Of a DNA stretch of 64,000 bases, positions 28,161-38,006 are shown one piece after another. The stretch lies in assembly GCF_900112355.1 (NCBI RefSeq), contig NZ_FOLM01000007.1, positions 186,001 through 250,000 on the forward strand, written 5' to 3'. The position numbers and the translations under genes are program-made. Positions within the stretch are counted from its first letter, which is position 1, and each line of letters opens with the position of its first letter. Source of the DNA: Streptomyces aidingensis. Lineage in GTDB: Bacteria; Actinomycetota; Actinomycetes; Streptomycetales; Streptomycetaceae. The notes under the pieces are model-generated. The model saw only the letters and a list, made by a program, of their open reading frames with translations, searched no databases and was not told the origin of the DNA.

Positions 28161-28373
28161 GTCCCCAGCATGCCCCTCATTGCGGACAGTTTCCGGCCGC
28201 TTTCCGGCCCCCGGGCAGGACGTCCGGCCCCGCCCGTCCGCGCACGACCGGATGGCCCCTGCACATCTCCATCGTGTTACACCCCGGATTTGGCCTTGAC
28301 CCTCGCACAGGTCTACGCCAATTTATGGGGACGCCACCGCGTCCTCGCTCAACCGTTTCCCAAGGACCCTCAC

Positions 28374-29645
28374 TTGACGTACCCGTCCCGCATCACCAGG
28401 GCCACCGCCCTGGTCTCCGCCACCGCCCTGCTCACCGGCTGCTCCCTGCTGGGCTCCGATGAGGACGAGACCACCGTGCTGGAGGTCTGGATGATGAACC
28501 ACAGCGCCGGGGAGGATTTCGTCCGGCAGGTCGTCGACGACTTCGAGGCCCGGCACCCGGAGGTCGAGGTCCGCGTCGAGTTCCAGGACTGGGTCGGCAT
28601 CGGCGACAAGGTCAACGAGGCGCTGACCACCGGCGAAGGGCCCGATGTCATCGAGGTCGGCAACACCCAGGTCGCCCAGTACGTGCACACCGGAGGCGTC
28701 AAGGACCTCACCAACCAGGTCGTCGACCTGGACGGCGACTACTGGGTACCGGGCCTGGCCGAACCCGGCAAGGTCTACGGCCACCAGTTCGGCATCCCCT
28801 TCTACGCCGCCAACCGGGTCGTCATCTACCGCAAGGACCTGTTCCAGGCGGCCGGCATCGAAGAGCCGCCCGCGGACCGCGAGGAGTGGCTGGAGATCAC
28901 CCGGACCCTGGACGAGGTCCCCGGCCAGCAGGGCATCTACCTCCCCGGGCAGAACTGGTACGTCCTGGCCGGCTTCATCTGGGACGAGGGCGGCGAACTG
29001 GCCGTGGAGAGCGGCGGCCGGTGGACCGGCGCCCTGCACACCCCCGAGGCCGCCGCCGGCATGGACTTCTACGCCGGCCTCCAGGCACTGGGCGACGGCC
29101 CGGTCGACACCGACGAGGCCAATCCGCCCCACGAGGAGGTCTTCGCCTCCGGGGAGGTGGCCCAGATCATCTCCACCCCCGGCTCGGCGCAGACCGTCAT
29201 CGACCTCAATCCGGAGCTGGAGGACGTGATCGGCTTCTTCTCGGTCCCGGGCAAGGAGGCCGGGAAGCCGGGCGCGGTCTTCACCGGAGGCTCCAACCTG
29301 ATCATCACCGAGGAGTCCGCACAGCCGCTGCTGGCCTACGACTTCGTCAAACTCATCACCGGCGACACGTGGCAGACCGAACTCGCCCGCAGCCGCAGCC
29401 TGGTGCCCAACCGCACCACGCTCGCAGACGCGGTGCAGGACGACCCGGGCACCGCCGCCATGGTGGCCGGCGCGGTCAACGGCCGGGCCACCCCGCAGTC
29501 ACCGCGCTGGGGACGGGTGGAGGCCGACAACCCCATCAAGGCCTACCAGACCGCCGTGCTCACCGGCACCGATCCCCTGGCGGCCGGCAAGAAGGCGTCC
29601 GATGCCATCACCCGCCTCCTCGCCTACACCACCCCCACCGGCTGA
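28374..29645 (+). CDS. Extracellular solute-binding lipoprotein (sugar ABC type)
   Basis: A 423-residue family 1 solute-binding protein. The lipobox is LLTGC with Cys23. The mature protein begins with a strand (TVLEVWMMNHSAGEDFVRQV) typical of carbohydrate-binding proteins of ABC importers, followed by GEGPDVIEVGNT. The start is a TTG at 28374 with AAGGA 7 nt upstream. Sugar specificity cannot be assigned. No permease or ATPase gene is nearby, so it must use a distant transporter or be an orphan. Confidence 0.88.
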   Translation: MTYPSRITRATALVSATALLTGCSLLGSDEDETTVLEVWMMNHSAGEDFVRQVVDDFEARHPEVEVRVEFQDWVGIGDKVNEALTTGEGPDVIEVGNTQVAQYVHTGGVKDLTNQVVDLDGDYWVPGLAEPGKVYGHQFGIPFYAANRVVIYRKDLFQAAGIEEPPADREEWLEITRTLDEVPGQQGIYLPGQNWYVLAGFIWDEGGELAVESGGRWTGALHTPEAAAGMDFYAGLQALGDGPVDTDEANPPHEEVFASGEVAQIISTPGSAQTVIDLNPELEDVIGFFSVPGKEAGKPGAVFTGGSNLIITEESAQPLLAYDFVKLITGDTWQTELARSRSLVPNRTTLADAVQDDPGTAAMVAGAVNGRATPQSPRWGRVEADNPIKAYQTAVLTGTDPLAAGKKASDAITRLLAYTTPTG

Positions 29646-29800
29646 CGGTCACCGCCGCCGGGCCGGGCGCCGCCCGGCGGGCGCGCCACGGCCGGCCCGG
29701 CTTCGGCCGGCCCGGCTTCGGCCGGCCCGGGGCCGCTGCCCCTCCCGGACACACCGCCCGGTACCGCACCGGTCCCCGCCCCCGGTGGTAAAGATGCCGC

Positions 29801-31207
29801 ATGGAGTGGTTCGACCTCCCCGACGCCTGGCTCGGCAGACTGCTGCTGCAACGCGGCCTCGCCCTGATCTACCTGATGGGCTTCCTCGGCGCCGCCCTCC
29901 AGTTCCGCCCACTGGCCGGCGAGCGCGGCCTCACCCCCGCGCCCGGCTATCTGCGCCGGGTGCCCTTCCGCCGCTCCCCCAGCCTCTTCCACTTGCACTA
30001 CTCGGACCGCTTCCTCGGGACCGTGGCCTGGACCGGCGCCGCGCTCTCCGCGGCCCTGCTGCTCGGCCTGGCCGACCTCGTGCCGCTGCCCGCCGCCATG
30101 GCGGCCTGGGCCGTGCTGTGGGCCCTCTACCTCTCCATCGTCAACATCGGCCAGATCTGGTACTCCTTCGGCTGGGAGTCGCTCCTGCTCGAAGCCGGCT
30201 TCCTGGCGATCTTCCTGGGCAACGACGAGACCTCCCCGCCCCGTGTCACACTGCTGCTGTTCGTCTGGCTGCTGTTCCGGGTGGAATTCGGTGCCGGCCT
30301 GATCAAATGGCGCGGCGACACCTGCTGGCGGAAACTGACCTGCCTGTACTTCCACCACGAGACACAGCCCATGCCCTCCCCGCTGAGCTGGTACTTCCAC
30401 CGTCTGCCGGCCCCGCTGCACCGGATCGAGGCAGCCGCCAACCACGTCACCCAGCTCGGAGTGCCCTTTCTGCTCTTCTTCCCGCAGCCCATCGCCACCC
30501 TCGCCGCCGCCGTCGTCGTCATCACCCAGCTCTGGCTGATCGCCTCGGGCAATTTCGCCTGGCTGAACTGGCTGACCATCGTCCTGGCCTTCGCCGCCGC
30601 CGACCTCTCCTTCCTCCTCGCCCCGCCCGCCCCGGCACCGGCCACCCCGGCCTGGTTCACGATCGCCACCCTCGTCCTGGCCGTGCTGGTCGCCGTCCTC
30701 AGCTACCGCCCGGTCCGCAACCTGCTCTCCCCCCGCCAGCAGATGAACCGCTCCTACGACTCCCTGCACCTGGTCAACACCTACGGCGCCTTCGGCACGG
30801 TCACCCGGCAGCGCCACGAGGTGGTGCTGGAGGGCACCGACGACCCGGTGATCACCCCGGACACCCGCTGGCGCGAGTACGAATTCCGCGGCAAACCCGG
30901 CGACCCCGGCCGCATGCCCCGCCAGTTCGCCCCGTACCACCTGCGCCTGGACTGGCTGATGTGGTTCGCCGCCCTCTCCCCCGCCTACGCCCGCACCTGG
31001 CTGCGCCCCCTGGCCCAGCGCCTCCTGGCGGGCGACCGGCCCACCCTCCGTCTGCTGCGCACCAACCCCTTCCCCGACCGCCCCCCGGCCCACGTCCGCG
31101 CCCGTCTCTACCGCTACCGCTTCACCACCCGCCAGGAACGCCGCGCCACCGGCGACTGGTGGCACCGCACCCCGGTCCGCGAATACCTCCCCCCGCTCCC
31201 CCGCTGA
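29801..31207 (+). CDS. Lipase maturation factor family membrane protein
   Basis: A 468-residue polytopic membrane protein homologous to lipase maturation factor 1. Family hallmarks include QIWYSFGWESLLLEAGFLAIF, VEFGAGLIKWRGD, HHETQPMPSPLSWYFH and LVNTYGAFGTVTRQR. About seven hydrophobic segments precede a soluble C-terminus. In vertebrates LMF1 helps fold lipases in the endoplasmic reticulum. In actinobacteria its role is unknown, perhaps in secreted-protein folding. The ATG at 29801 follows a 155-bp gap containing a near-perfect GGCTTCGGCC repeat. A tRNA-Pro gene lies 100 bp downstream. Confidence 0.9.
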   Translation: MEWFDLPDAWLGRLLLQRGLALIYLMGFLGAALQFRPLAGERGLTPAPGYLRRVPFRRSPSLFHLHYSDRFLGTVAWTGAALSAALLLGLADLVPLPAAMAAWAVLWALYLSIVNIGQIWYSFGWESLLLEAGFLAIFLGNDETSPPRVTLLLFVWLLFRVEFGAGLIKWRGDTCWRKLTCLYFHHETQPMPSPLSWYFHRLPAPLHRIEAAANHVTQLGVPFLLFFPQPIATLAAAVVVITQLWLIASGNFAWLNWLTIVLAFAAADLSFLLAPPAPAPATPAWFTIATLVLAVLVAVLSYRPVRNLLSPRQQMNRSYDSLHLVNTYGAFGTVTRQRHEVVLEGTDDPVITPDTRWREYEFRGKPGDPGRMPRQFAPYHLRLDWLMWFAALSPAYARTWLRPLAQRLLAGDRPTLRLLRTNPFPDRPPAHVRARLYRYRFTTRQERRATGDWWHRTPVREYLPPLPR

Positions 31208-31306
31208 CCCCGTCCCCGCACGTTAACGATCATCCCCCCACATGATGTATGGTTCTGTCTGTCGGCACGCCCGGGGCCACCCAAACCCCCAGGTCAACAC
31301 CGACAC

Positions 31307-31380
<74 letters not shown>

Positions 31381-31389
31381 CACGAGCGA

Positions 31390-31433
31390 AGGTCCGCTGG
31401 CCTGGGAGAAATCCCAGGTCAGCGGACCTTTTT
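31390..31433 (+). terminator. Rho-independent terminator after tRNA-Pro
   Basis: A long near-perfect hairpin: 10 bp, a one-base mismatch, then 7 bp around a GAAA tetraloop, followed by TTTTT. It starts 10 nt after the tRNA. Confidence 0.92.
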
Positions 31434-31585
31434 GCACGCCCCTGACGGTTCATCACCTGACGCCCCGGCGATTACTGCACCCTACACTGGGGAACACTCG
31501 GGGATTACCGACCAGTAGGAACGCCTGCTCGAGACCGCCCCGCAACTCGGCCGGCACCGGCTGCGCTCACGGCTTTGTCGCTGCC

Positions 31586-32556
31586 CTACAGCGCCCGCAG
31601 GGTGCGTGCCAGTGGTGGTCCCGGCGGGCGCAGGTGGGTGCTGAGGGTCTGGCCGACGGCGGTGATCGAGCGCAGGTCGGGGTGGAGGTAGCGCTGGGTG
31701 GTGGTCAGGGAGCCGTGGCCGGTGAACAGCCGGGCGTCCGGGTTTGGCCCTGCGGCGAGAATCCGCGGCGACGATCGGCCGGACTTCCTCGATCAGCGGG
31801 ACACGGCGGGCGGTCTTGCCCTTGGTGCGCTTGTCCGCCAGCCCGCCCGGGGAGGGGGTGGTCTGACGCCGCACCGTCCATGTCCAGTTGACGGTGTCGA
31901 TGTCCCCCACCCGCACGCCGGAGACCTCGCCGATACGGGCGGCGGTGCAGGCGGCGAAGATCACCACCTCGCCCCAGCCCTGGTAGTGGTCGTAGGAGCG
32001 GGCCACCAGGGCCGCGGCCAGGGCGGTCAGCGCGTTCCAGTCCTTCAGCGCCAGGGAGCGGGGGCGTCGAGTTCGTCCTCGGCCTTGCTGTACTCGCTCT
32101 GCCAGCCCCTGGCATAGGCGGGGTTGGTCTCGATCAGGCCGTCCCGCCTGGCCTGCTCCATCACACGGACCAGCACAGCCAGACTGTTCTTCACCGTGGA
32201 GCGCCCGTACCCGTCGGCAATCCAGCCATAGACACTCCGGTCCACCGCCCCATTGCTGATTCCGGTTACCGGCAGATGCCCGAGGGACGGCACCACCCGC
32301 AGCGGCCACCCCGCCAGACAGGGGTCGGTGGTCTTCGGCTCCAGCCCCCGCAGCGCCAGCCTCATGTTGGCGTTGCCGTAGGCCGCCAGCGGCTGCGTGT
32401 GCGCTTCGGGATCGATTCCGCGCAGGGCAGCAGCCACCAGCCCGTCGATCCACTCCTGGGCCCGCTCCTGCGTCGGACAGGACCGCGAGACCCCCTTGCG
32501 CTCCCTCGTATGGGGGCAGGTCCAGCGCACCCGTGCCCGGTAGGGTGAGCTGCTCT
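31586..32556 (-). pseudogene. Decayed tyrosine-recombinase integrase
   Basis: Three reading frames join into one integrase. The N-terminal part (about 32100-32556) has a core-binding region with WIDGLVAAALRGIDPEAHT. The middle (about 31780-32060) has the catalytic-domain start GWGEVVIFAACTAARIGEV, supplying the first Arg. The end (about 31586-31745) carries the tyrosine segment LTTTQRYLHPDLRS. The region with the second catalytic box (HxLR) appears deleted, and a frameshift lies near 32060. Its 3' end points to the tRNA-Pro gene 206 bp away, as expected for an integrase of an element using that tRNA. Certainly inactive. Confidence 0.82.
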
Positions 32557-32605
32557 GAATTTTGTGGAGTCCCTGATGAGCCCTGACTTTCGTGGAGTCG
32601 GTTCA

Positions 32606-32688
32606 CAAGAGGTGGACATGCGCTGGAAGGCCCCTTGAACGCTTTCCAGATCGCCTACGAGGGCCGCCTCACCCCGACCAACAACTGA
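32606..32688 (+). pseudogene. IS256-family transposase C-terminal remnant
   Basis: The short segment encodes MRWK followed, after a frameshift, by LNAFQIAYEGRLTPTNN and a stop. This matches the C-terminal signature of actinobacterial IS256-family transposases (consensus near RWKxALNAFxIxFDGR). Nothing of the catalytic domain remains. It abuts the truncated 5' end of the integrase remnant. Confidence 0.6.
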
Positions 32689-32835
32689 CACTCAACAACA
32701 AAGATCAGCCGTTAAATTGACACACCCGCCACTGCCCATGCCGCGGCAACGGCCAACTCACCACATAGGACACGGTCTTAAGCCCGAAATTTCCGGTGCG
32801 TCACACTAACATACGGCCCGCGCTGCCACCCTGCT

Positions 32836-34116
32836 TCAGGGCAGCTCGACAACGGCGTCGCCGCCGTAATGGATCACCAGGCCAGGCAGAACCGTCGGGC
32901 ACCGGTCACGGTCCGGCTCGTACCACAGTTGCTCTCCAGTGGCCGGGTCGAGACCGACCAACTGGTCGTTCGCCTCGACGAGGACTTCACCGTTCAACAC
33001 GCCGCAGTACTCGTCGCCCAGCGGCCCCCAGAGTTCAGAGCCGGTGGACGGGTCCACCGCTGAGGCCGCCGAGGGGTAGAGGAGCGCGTCACCGTGCTCG
33101 TTGCGCGCCGCGCTACCGCGAATCACCAGCCCGGATTCCGGCTCGACAGCGGCCACACCCGCACCGACCTCGGTGCCGGACCACTCCGGCTCGGCGGTCG
33201 GGAGGGACCATGCGGCAAGAGGCATCACGGCCTCGTCAGCGCCTGGGGCGACCAGGAGGCCACCGGCCACGGCATAACGGTGGCGCTCGATGGCATCCAG
33301 ACAGCAGTAGTTCTCGATCCGGCCGTGCACCTCCAGCGTCGCCGGATCCACGACCCCCAGCGTGTCACCGGGCAACTCGGCCAACACCCAGGCTCCCGCC
33401 GCTCCCAGGAAGCGCTCGGTACCGGAGTCCGGATGCGTCATCTCGCCGTTGTCGAGATCCACGATCACGCCGTTGCTGGACTGGTTCACACCGACGGGGG
33501 TGGTGAGCACGACATGCTGCGCGCCATCCGACCCGCTCTCGACGGCGAAGCGGGGACCGGCGAGAACGTCCACTCCGTGACACCAGCCCCCCTCGTAGGG
33601 GCTGGTCCACAACGTGTCCAGTGTGTGTGCGTCGACAGCACGCAGAAAAACCTCTTCGGAGGCTGGTTCCAAGCCCTGGGCCGGTGTCTCCACGGTGTAG
33701 GTGTCGAGCACGACGTGGGTGCCGTCGGAGCGCACGACCGACTCCGTACCGCAGCGCGGCGGGGGCGGATCGAGTTCAGTGGGACCGGCGAGCTGCGCAC
33801 CGTCGGCCAGGCTGTAGGAAGTGTAAGTCACGCCGACGGTGAAGCCGTTCTCCAGAAGCTCGTCCGTCACCAGCAGCACTTCCCCGTCGGAGGAGAACCG
33901 CTCCCCGTGACTGACGTCAAGAGGCCAGGAGCCGGGTGCGGCCTGAGAGGTTTCGCCGGGAGCGCCCGATGCGGACTGCTGCGGTGCCTCGGGCTCCGGC
34001 TTCGGCGATGCTTCCTCTGTGCCGGAGCCGCATCCCACCGCCATCAGGCCCAGCAGCACCGCTGCTGCCAGGAAGCGCAAGCGACTACGGGCGGGAGAGA
34101 TGGCGCAACGGCGCAT
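32836..34116 (-). CDS. PQQ-like beta-propeller lipoprotein
   Basis: A 426-residue exported lipoprotein with Cys29 in AVGC after a signal helix, followed by a Glu/Pro/Ser linker. The body has repeated beta-propeller-like blades such as VDAHTLDTLWTSPYEGG, VDPSTGSELWGPLGDEYCG and LDPATGEQLWYEPDRD, like PQQ-binding-repeat/quinoprotein-fold proteins. It is probably structural or binding rather than enzymatic, since no quinone ligands are evident. ATG 34116 has GGAGGA upstream. It is intact although surrounded by decayed mobile DNA, and third-position GC is somewhat lower than in the chromosomal half, which suggests import. Confidence 0.75.
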   Translation of the reverse strand: MRRCAISPARSRLRFLAAAVLLGLMAVGCGSGTEEASPKPEPEAPQQSASGAPGETSQAAPGSWPLDVSHGERFSSDGEVLLVTDELLENGFTVGVTYTSYSLADGAQLAGPTELDPPPPRCGTESVVRSDGTHVVLDTYTVETPAQGLEPASEEVFLRAVDAHTLDTLWTSPYEGGWCHGVDVLAGPRFAVESGSDGAQHVVLTTPVGVNQSSNGVIVDLDNGEMTHPDSGTERFLGAAGAWVLAELPGDTLGVVDPATLEVHGRIENYCCLDAIERHRYAVAGGLLVAPGADEAVMPLAAWSLPTAEPEWSGTEVGAGVAAVEPESGLVIRGSAARNEHGDALLYPSAASAVDPSTGSELWGPLGDEYCGVLNGEVLVEANDQLVGLDPATGEQLWYEPDRDRCPTVLPGLVIHYGGDAVVELP

Positions 34117-34840
34117 CGGAACGTGTTCCTCCGACAGGACAACAGCCAGGACACAGCGCGAGCTGACACAGCGCACACAACACTAGGGCGAAAGCAGTGA
34201 GTCCGCTGGAGAAGCGGAAAACTTCTCCGAAGGCCCGAGGCGCACGCACACCGGTGACGGCTCACGACTTGGTACTGACGGTGTCGGCCGGACGACCTCC
34301 GTACCGGAGCACAGGGCACAACCGGGGCGGCCTCGAGTTCGAGTCAAGAGGAAGAGCCGGCCACACCTCGCACAGACCGCGGACGGCCGCCAGGGTGTCG
34401 CCGGTCTTGCCCAGAACAGGTCACTCGACGGCCTTCAGCGGCCGGACCTGCCGGAGCGCAGCCCAGGAAGTTGTTCGCCCTCGTGCCGGGCGGCGGACCA
34501 CGGCGGCAAAGACCTCCCTGCTTCCGGCCTCGAACCGCAATGCGCGCTACCTCCCCGGCCGGATGAGGTGCAGGCGGGTGCAGTCCAGCACCAGCCGCGT
34601 GGCGGGGTGGTCGCACACGATCACGCCCTGGAGGCCGGACGGTACGCTGTCGATCTTCCAGGAGATGTAGTTCCCCATGCTGCCCGGGGCCTCCCGCTCC
34701 GCGATCCTCGCGACGCGCTTCGTCCGGGCCGCCAGGCGCCGCGCGACGACTCCGTTGCGCAGGCGCAGGGCCGCGCTGAGTGATCTGCCTCGCGGACCAC
34801 TTCTCCTTCCGTCGCCAGGCCTCGGCCTCGGTCTTCTCGA
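34117..34840. other. Gene-poor stretch, no supported gene
   Basis: About 720 bp. The leftmost part should contain the promoter of the beta-propeller lipoprotein. On the minus strand about 34565-34800 there is a protein-like stretch (ending GNYISWKIDSVPSG and further) that is broken by frame changes. I could not identify it and call it only a possible gene relic. Confidence 0.4.
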
Positions 34841-35623
34841 TCACCCACGCCGGTGTCGTACGTGGGCTGCGGCGGGGGCCGAGGGGCGGTCGAGGAGCGG
34901 AGAGGTGGCTGCCCACAAGCCGGTGGCTGCGCCTTGGGAGGATGTCTTGAAGTCGGCGCCGATCACGGTGCCGTGCTCGTCCACCCATCCACGTTCGATC
35001 TGCTCATGGAGAGTCATCTCTCGCTGGAGGCCGGTGATGATCTTGCCCGGGTGGAGAGCGAACGCCCGGACGCCGTCGATGTGCCCGAGGGCGTCGAGCT
35101 GCACGGCGAACAGGGCGTTGGCGGTCTTGGCCTGGCCGTAGGCCAGCCACTTGTCGTAGCCGGTGCGAAAGTGCGGGTCGTGCCAGCGGATGTCGGTCAG
35201 GGTGCGCCCGGCGGAGCTGTTGACGACGACGCGCATCGTCGGCGGTGGCCAGGAGGGGGTAGAGCTCGCAGGCGAGGGTGAAGTGTCCGAAGTGGTTGAC
35301 GGCGAGCTGGCCTTCCCAGCCGGGTCCGAAGCGCCGCTCAGGGGTGGCCATGACGCCGGCGACGGCCATGAGGAGATCGAGTTTACTGAGGGAGTCATTG
35401 ATCTGTACGGCGGCGGGCGCACGCTGTCGAGGTCCGCCAGGTCCATGGGGATGACGTCGCAAGCATCTACCTCCTTGAGAGCGGCGCGGGCGAGGCCGGG
35501 TCGGCGTGCCGGAACGATGACCCGGGCCCCGGCGGCCGCCAGGCCCCGGGTGGTTTCCAGACCGAGTCCGGAGCAGCCCCCGGTTACGACGGCGGTTGCA
35601 CCGGAAAGGTCGAAGGCGGCCAT
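34841..35623 (-). pseudogene. Frameshifted short-chain dehydrogenase/reductase
   Basis: The N-terminus is a good SDR start (AVVTGGCSGLGLETTRGLAAAGA, the GxxxGxG cofactor motif). Near 35420 the frame shifts, and the middle (LDLLMAVAGVMATPERR and LAVNHFGHFTLACELYPLL) continues in another frame. Near 35240 it returns to the first frame for VVVNSSAGRT and the catalytic YGQAKTANALFA. The C-terminus is also cut near 34860 and runs into non-homologous sequence. At least two indels plus a truncation make it inactive. The relatives are large-substrate oxidoreductases of the retinol-dehydrogenase-like SDR group. Confidence 0.8.
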
Positions 35624-35808
35624 GACGTCCTCGGCGGTGCTGGTGGCAGAGAAAGGCGAGCCGAGTGGCTGCTGATCAGTGATGTCATGCCGACGACGCG
35701 ATGAACTAGAGCAAGGTCTAGATCAAGTCCTGGGCTGGGCGGCATGGCGACTGCCGAAACCCGTGCGGAGCCGGTGAGTGACTCTGTCGGGGATCTTGAG
35801 GGCCTGGT

Positions 35809-36645
35809 TCATTTGCCTTGCCGCCACCAGCATTCCCAGGTCAGGTCTCGTGAGTCGAGGTAGCGCTGGAACGCTGTGAGACCTCTGGGGTAGTGGGGGT
35901 GGGCTCGTGAGGCGAGGCGTTCGAGGTTGATGGCGATACCGGTCAGGATGTGTTGGACGTGGGTCTTGCGGTGGCCGTGGTAGCGGCTGCGGCGGGCTTG
36001 GTGGGCGTTGACGAGTTCGCAGATGGTGCCTTCGACGCCGGACCGGGTGGCGCAGAGCCGCCTCCATCGGGGATCCTGCTGGTCGGTGCGGTTGCCGGCC
36101 TGGAGTTCGTGCAGGTGACGAGGGAGGAAGCAGCGGTGCGGGCGGATTTTTCCCTCGTGCAGGCAGGACGGTCCGGGCAGGGGTCGCACTGACGGGAGGC
36201 GAACCGGGCGGCTGTGCAGGGCGCCGTGGCGGGGGCCTCGAGCCAGGTGGTACTGGTCTGGCCGTTCGGGCAGGTGACCTGGCGCCGGTCGAAGTCGATG
36301 GTGAAGTCGTCGCGGGTGAAGCCGGTCTGTTCCTTCTTCTGCCACGCTCCGCCTGGCCTTGACCGGTCCGACGAGCTGGACGCGGTGATCGCGTGCGGAG
36401 TTGTTCAGCAGGGCGGTGGAGATGCAGCCGCCGTCGACCAGGTGCTGGGCGGGCAGCAGTTGGCGGGTGTGGGGCCGGGTGTGGATGCCGGGCAGGGCCT
36501 GGGTGTCCCGGATGGGGCTGGTGGTGGCGATGTCCGTTGTCAAGTTGACGCGGGCGTCGGTGTCGCAGGTCTCGGTGACGTGGACCAGGTAGCCGTTCCA
36601 GCGGGTGTTGCCCCGGATGGCCCGGCGGGCATCCGGATCGTAGGG
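35809..36645 (-). pseudogene. IS1182-family transposase remnant
   Basis: The reading frame starting at the insertion point of the neighbouring IS encodes YDPDARRAIRGNTRWNGY and LVHVTETCD, then a shifted segment. The C-terminal signature comes next: [40 protein letters not shown] and [17 protein letters not shown]. These are hallmarks of IS1182 (DUF772/DDE) transposases. The 5' half is missing; it stops exactly where the IS5-type element begins at 36647. Internal frame changes confirm decay. Confidence 0.75.
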
Positions 36646-36648
36646 CTA

Positions 36649-37547
36649 GGCAGTTTCGTTTGGATCACCGGGCGGACCAGAGGAAGATGCCGGCGATGTG
36701 GAGTCCTGCCAGGTAGATGGTGGCGGTCTTCTCGTAGCGGGTGGCGATGCCCCGCCAGTGTTTGAGGCGGTTGATGCACCGCTCGACGGTGTTGCGCTGC
36801 TTGCAGGACTCGCGGTCGAAGGCCGGTGGCCTGCCGCCCCGGCTGCCGCGGCGCAGCCGGTGGCTGCGCTGGTCGGCGGGAACGGGAATCACTGCCCGGA
36901 TACCGCGCCTGCGCAGGTGCTCGCGGATCTCGCGTGAGGAGCAGGCCTTGCCGGCCAGGACCACCTCCGGTCCGGTGCGCGGGCGTCCCCGGCCGCGGGG
37001 AACGCGCAGACGGGCCATGACCTCGGTGAAGGCGGGAGCGTCGCCGGCCTGCCCGGCGGTGAGAACGAATGCGAGGGGCCGGCAGCGGCCGTCGGCAGCG
37101 AGGCGGATCTTCGTGGTCAGTCCGCCGCGGGAGCGGCCGATGGCGTGGTCGGCCGGTTCGCCGGCCGCGGCCCCTTTTCGCGGGCCCCGGCCGCGTGCTG
37201 GTGGGCCCGCACGATCGTGGAGTCCACCGAGACGGCCCAGCCGAGGTCCTCCTCCGCGTCGGCCTGGGCCACCAGACCGGTGAACACCCGCTCCCAGGTG
37301 CCGTCGGCGGCCCACATCCGCAGCCGGTTGTAGACGCCTCGCCAGTTGCCGTACTTCTCCGGCAGGCGGACCCACTGCGTGCCGGTCTGGAACTTGTGGG
37401 CGATCGCGTCGATCACCTCACGATGGTCCCGCCAGCGGCCACCCCGCTTCGGCGTCCGGTCCGGAAGGAGCGGCCCGATCCGCGCCCACTGCGCATCAGT
37501 CAACGGCACACCCGGACCAACGACCAACTGATCCAAACGAAACTGCC
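36649..37547 (-). mobile_element. IS5-family (IS427-like) insertion sequence, apparently complete
   Basis: An 899-bp element bounded by near-terminal inverted repeats (36649-36667 and 37529-37547, identical over at least 19 bp, starting GGCAGTTTCG). It is flanked by a 2-bp TA duplication (36647-36648 and 37548-37549). It encodes one transposase in two overlapping frames. It is inserted at the broken end of an IS1182 remnant, so it arrived later. The size, TA target and frameshift layout fit the IS427 group of IS5. Confidence 0.88.
36665..37509 (-). CDS. IS5-family transposase made by -1 frameshift
   Basis: The first frame (from GTG 37509) encodes the DUF4096-like N-terminus LTDAQWARIGPLLPDRTPKRGG and the first catalytic Asp in VDSTIVRAHQHAAG. 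A -1 shift on an A-AAA-G run near 37175 joins it to the second frame, which continues GLTTKIRLAADGRCRPLAF. It carries the second Asp in LAGKACSSREIREHL (here changed, GKAC instead of the usual GDKA/GDRA) and the Glu region NTVERCINRLKHWR. The stop codon lies inside the left terminal repeat. The altered second catalytic region could mean reduced or no activity. Confidence 0.8.
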
Positions 37548-37550
37548 TAG

Positions 37551-37868
37551 TGCCCGTTCGCCGTCCGCTGCGGCAAGCACTGGATCCGCACCGCTCGTCA
37601 CTGCCGCATCCGCCCAATCCGCCAGCACTGACCAGCAGGGACCGGGCACCCCCGGATCCCAGTAGTCGCATGATCCGCCGGACAGTGCCCAACAGAGGGC
37701 GCCGCAGCGTCCTTCGGTGCAGCAGGCCTCGGTGAGCATGATGTCCCTCGGCTGCCCCGGTGGCTCCGAGCCGCCCGCTGCGGACCAGTTGCTCCGGGGC
37801 GTCGGCCGGCCCCTTGTCGAACACGGCCCGCGAGGACCGGCATCCCGTCGATCACCATCCTGGCGTCA
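37551..37868. other. Unassigned stretch right of the IS
   Basis: About 320 bp with several open frames by composition but none I recognise. If the IS split the IS1182 gene, its 5' half should be here. I cannot find it, so this flank seems to have been rearranged. Confidence 0.4.
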
Positions 37869-37872
37869 GCCG

Positions 37873-37945
37873 GGCTGCGTGTGCGCTTCGGGATCGATTC
37901 CACGCAGGGCAGCAGCCACCGGCCCGTCGATCCGCTCCCGGGCCC
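37873..37945 (-). pseudogene. Second copy of an integrase N-terminal fragment
   Basis: About 73 bp nearly identical to the integrase remnant near 32391-32463 (about four mismatches), in the same orientation. It encodes RIDGPVAAALRGIDPEAHTQ and then a stop. Both copies belong to the core-binding domain of a tyrosine integrase, so two related elements, or a duplication, once lay here. Confidence 0.75.
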
Positions 37946-38006
37946 CTCACCTGGTCGTGTTCCAGCGACGGAAAGCCGGCGCTTCGCCGGGGCCGCGGCG
38001 CCGGTG

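Noticed and set aside
34565..34800. Possible minus-strand regulator fragment (SMGNYISWKIDSVPSG...)
   Set aside because: Protein-like but interrupted by frame changes and not assignable to any family, so mentioned only in the gap description.
37551..37868. 5' half of the IS1182 transposase to the right of the IS insertion
   Set aside because: Removing the IS and one TA leaves an in-frame stop and no IS1182-like residues, so a simple split gene is not supported.
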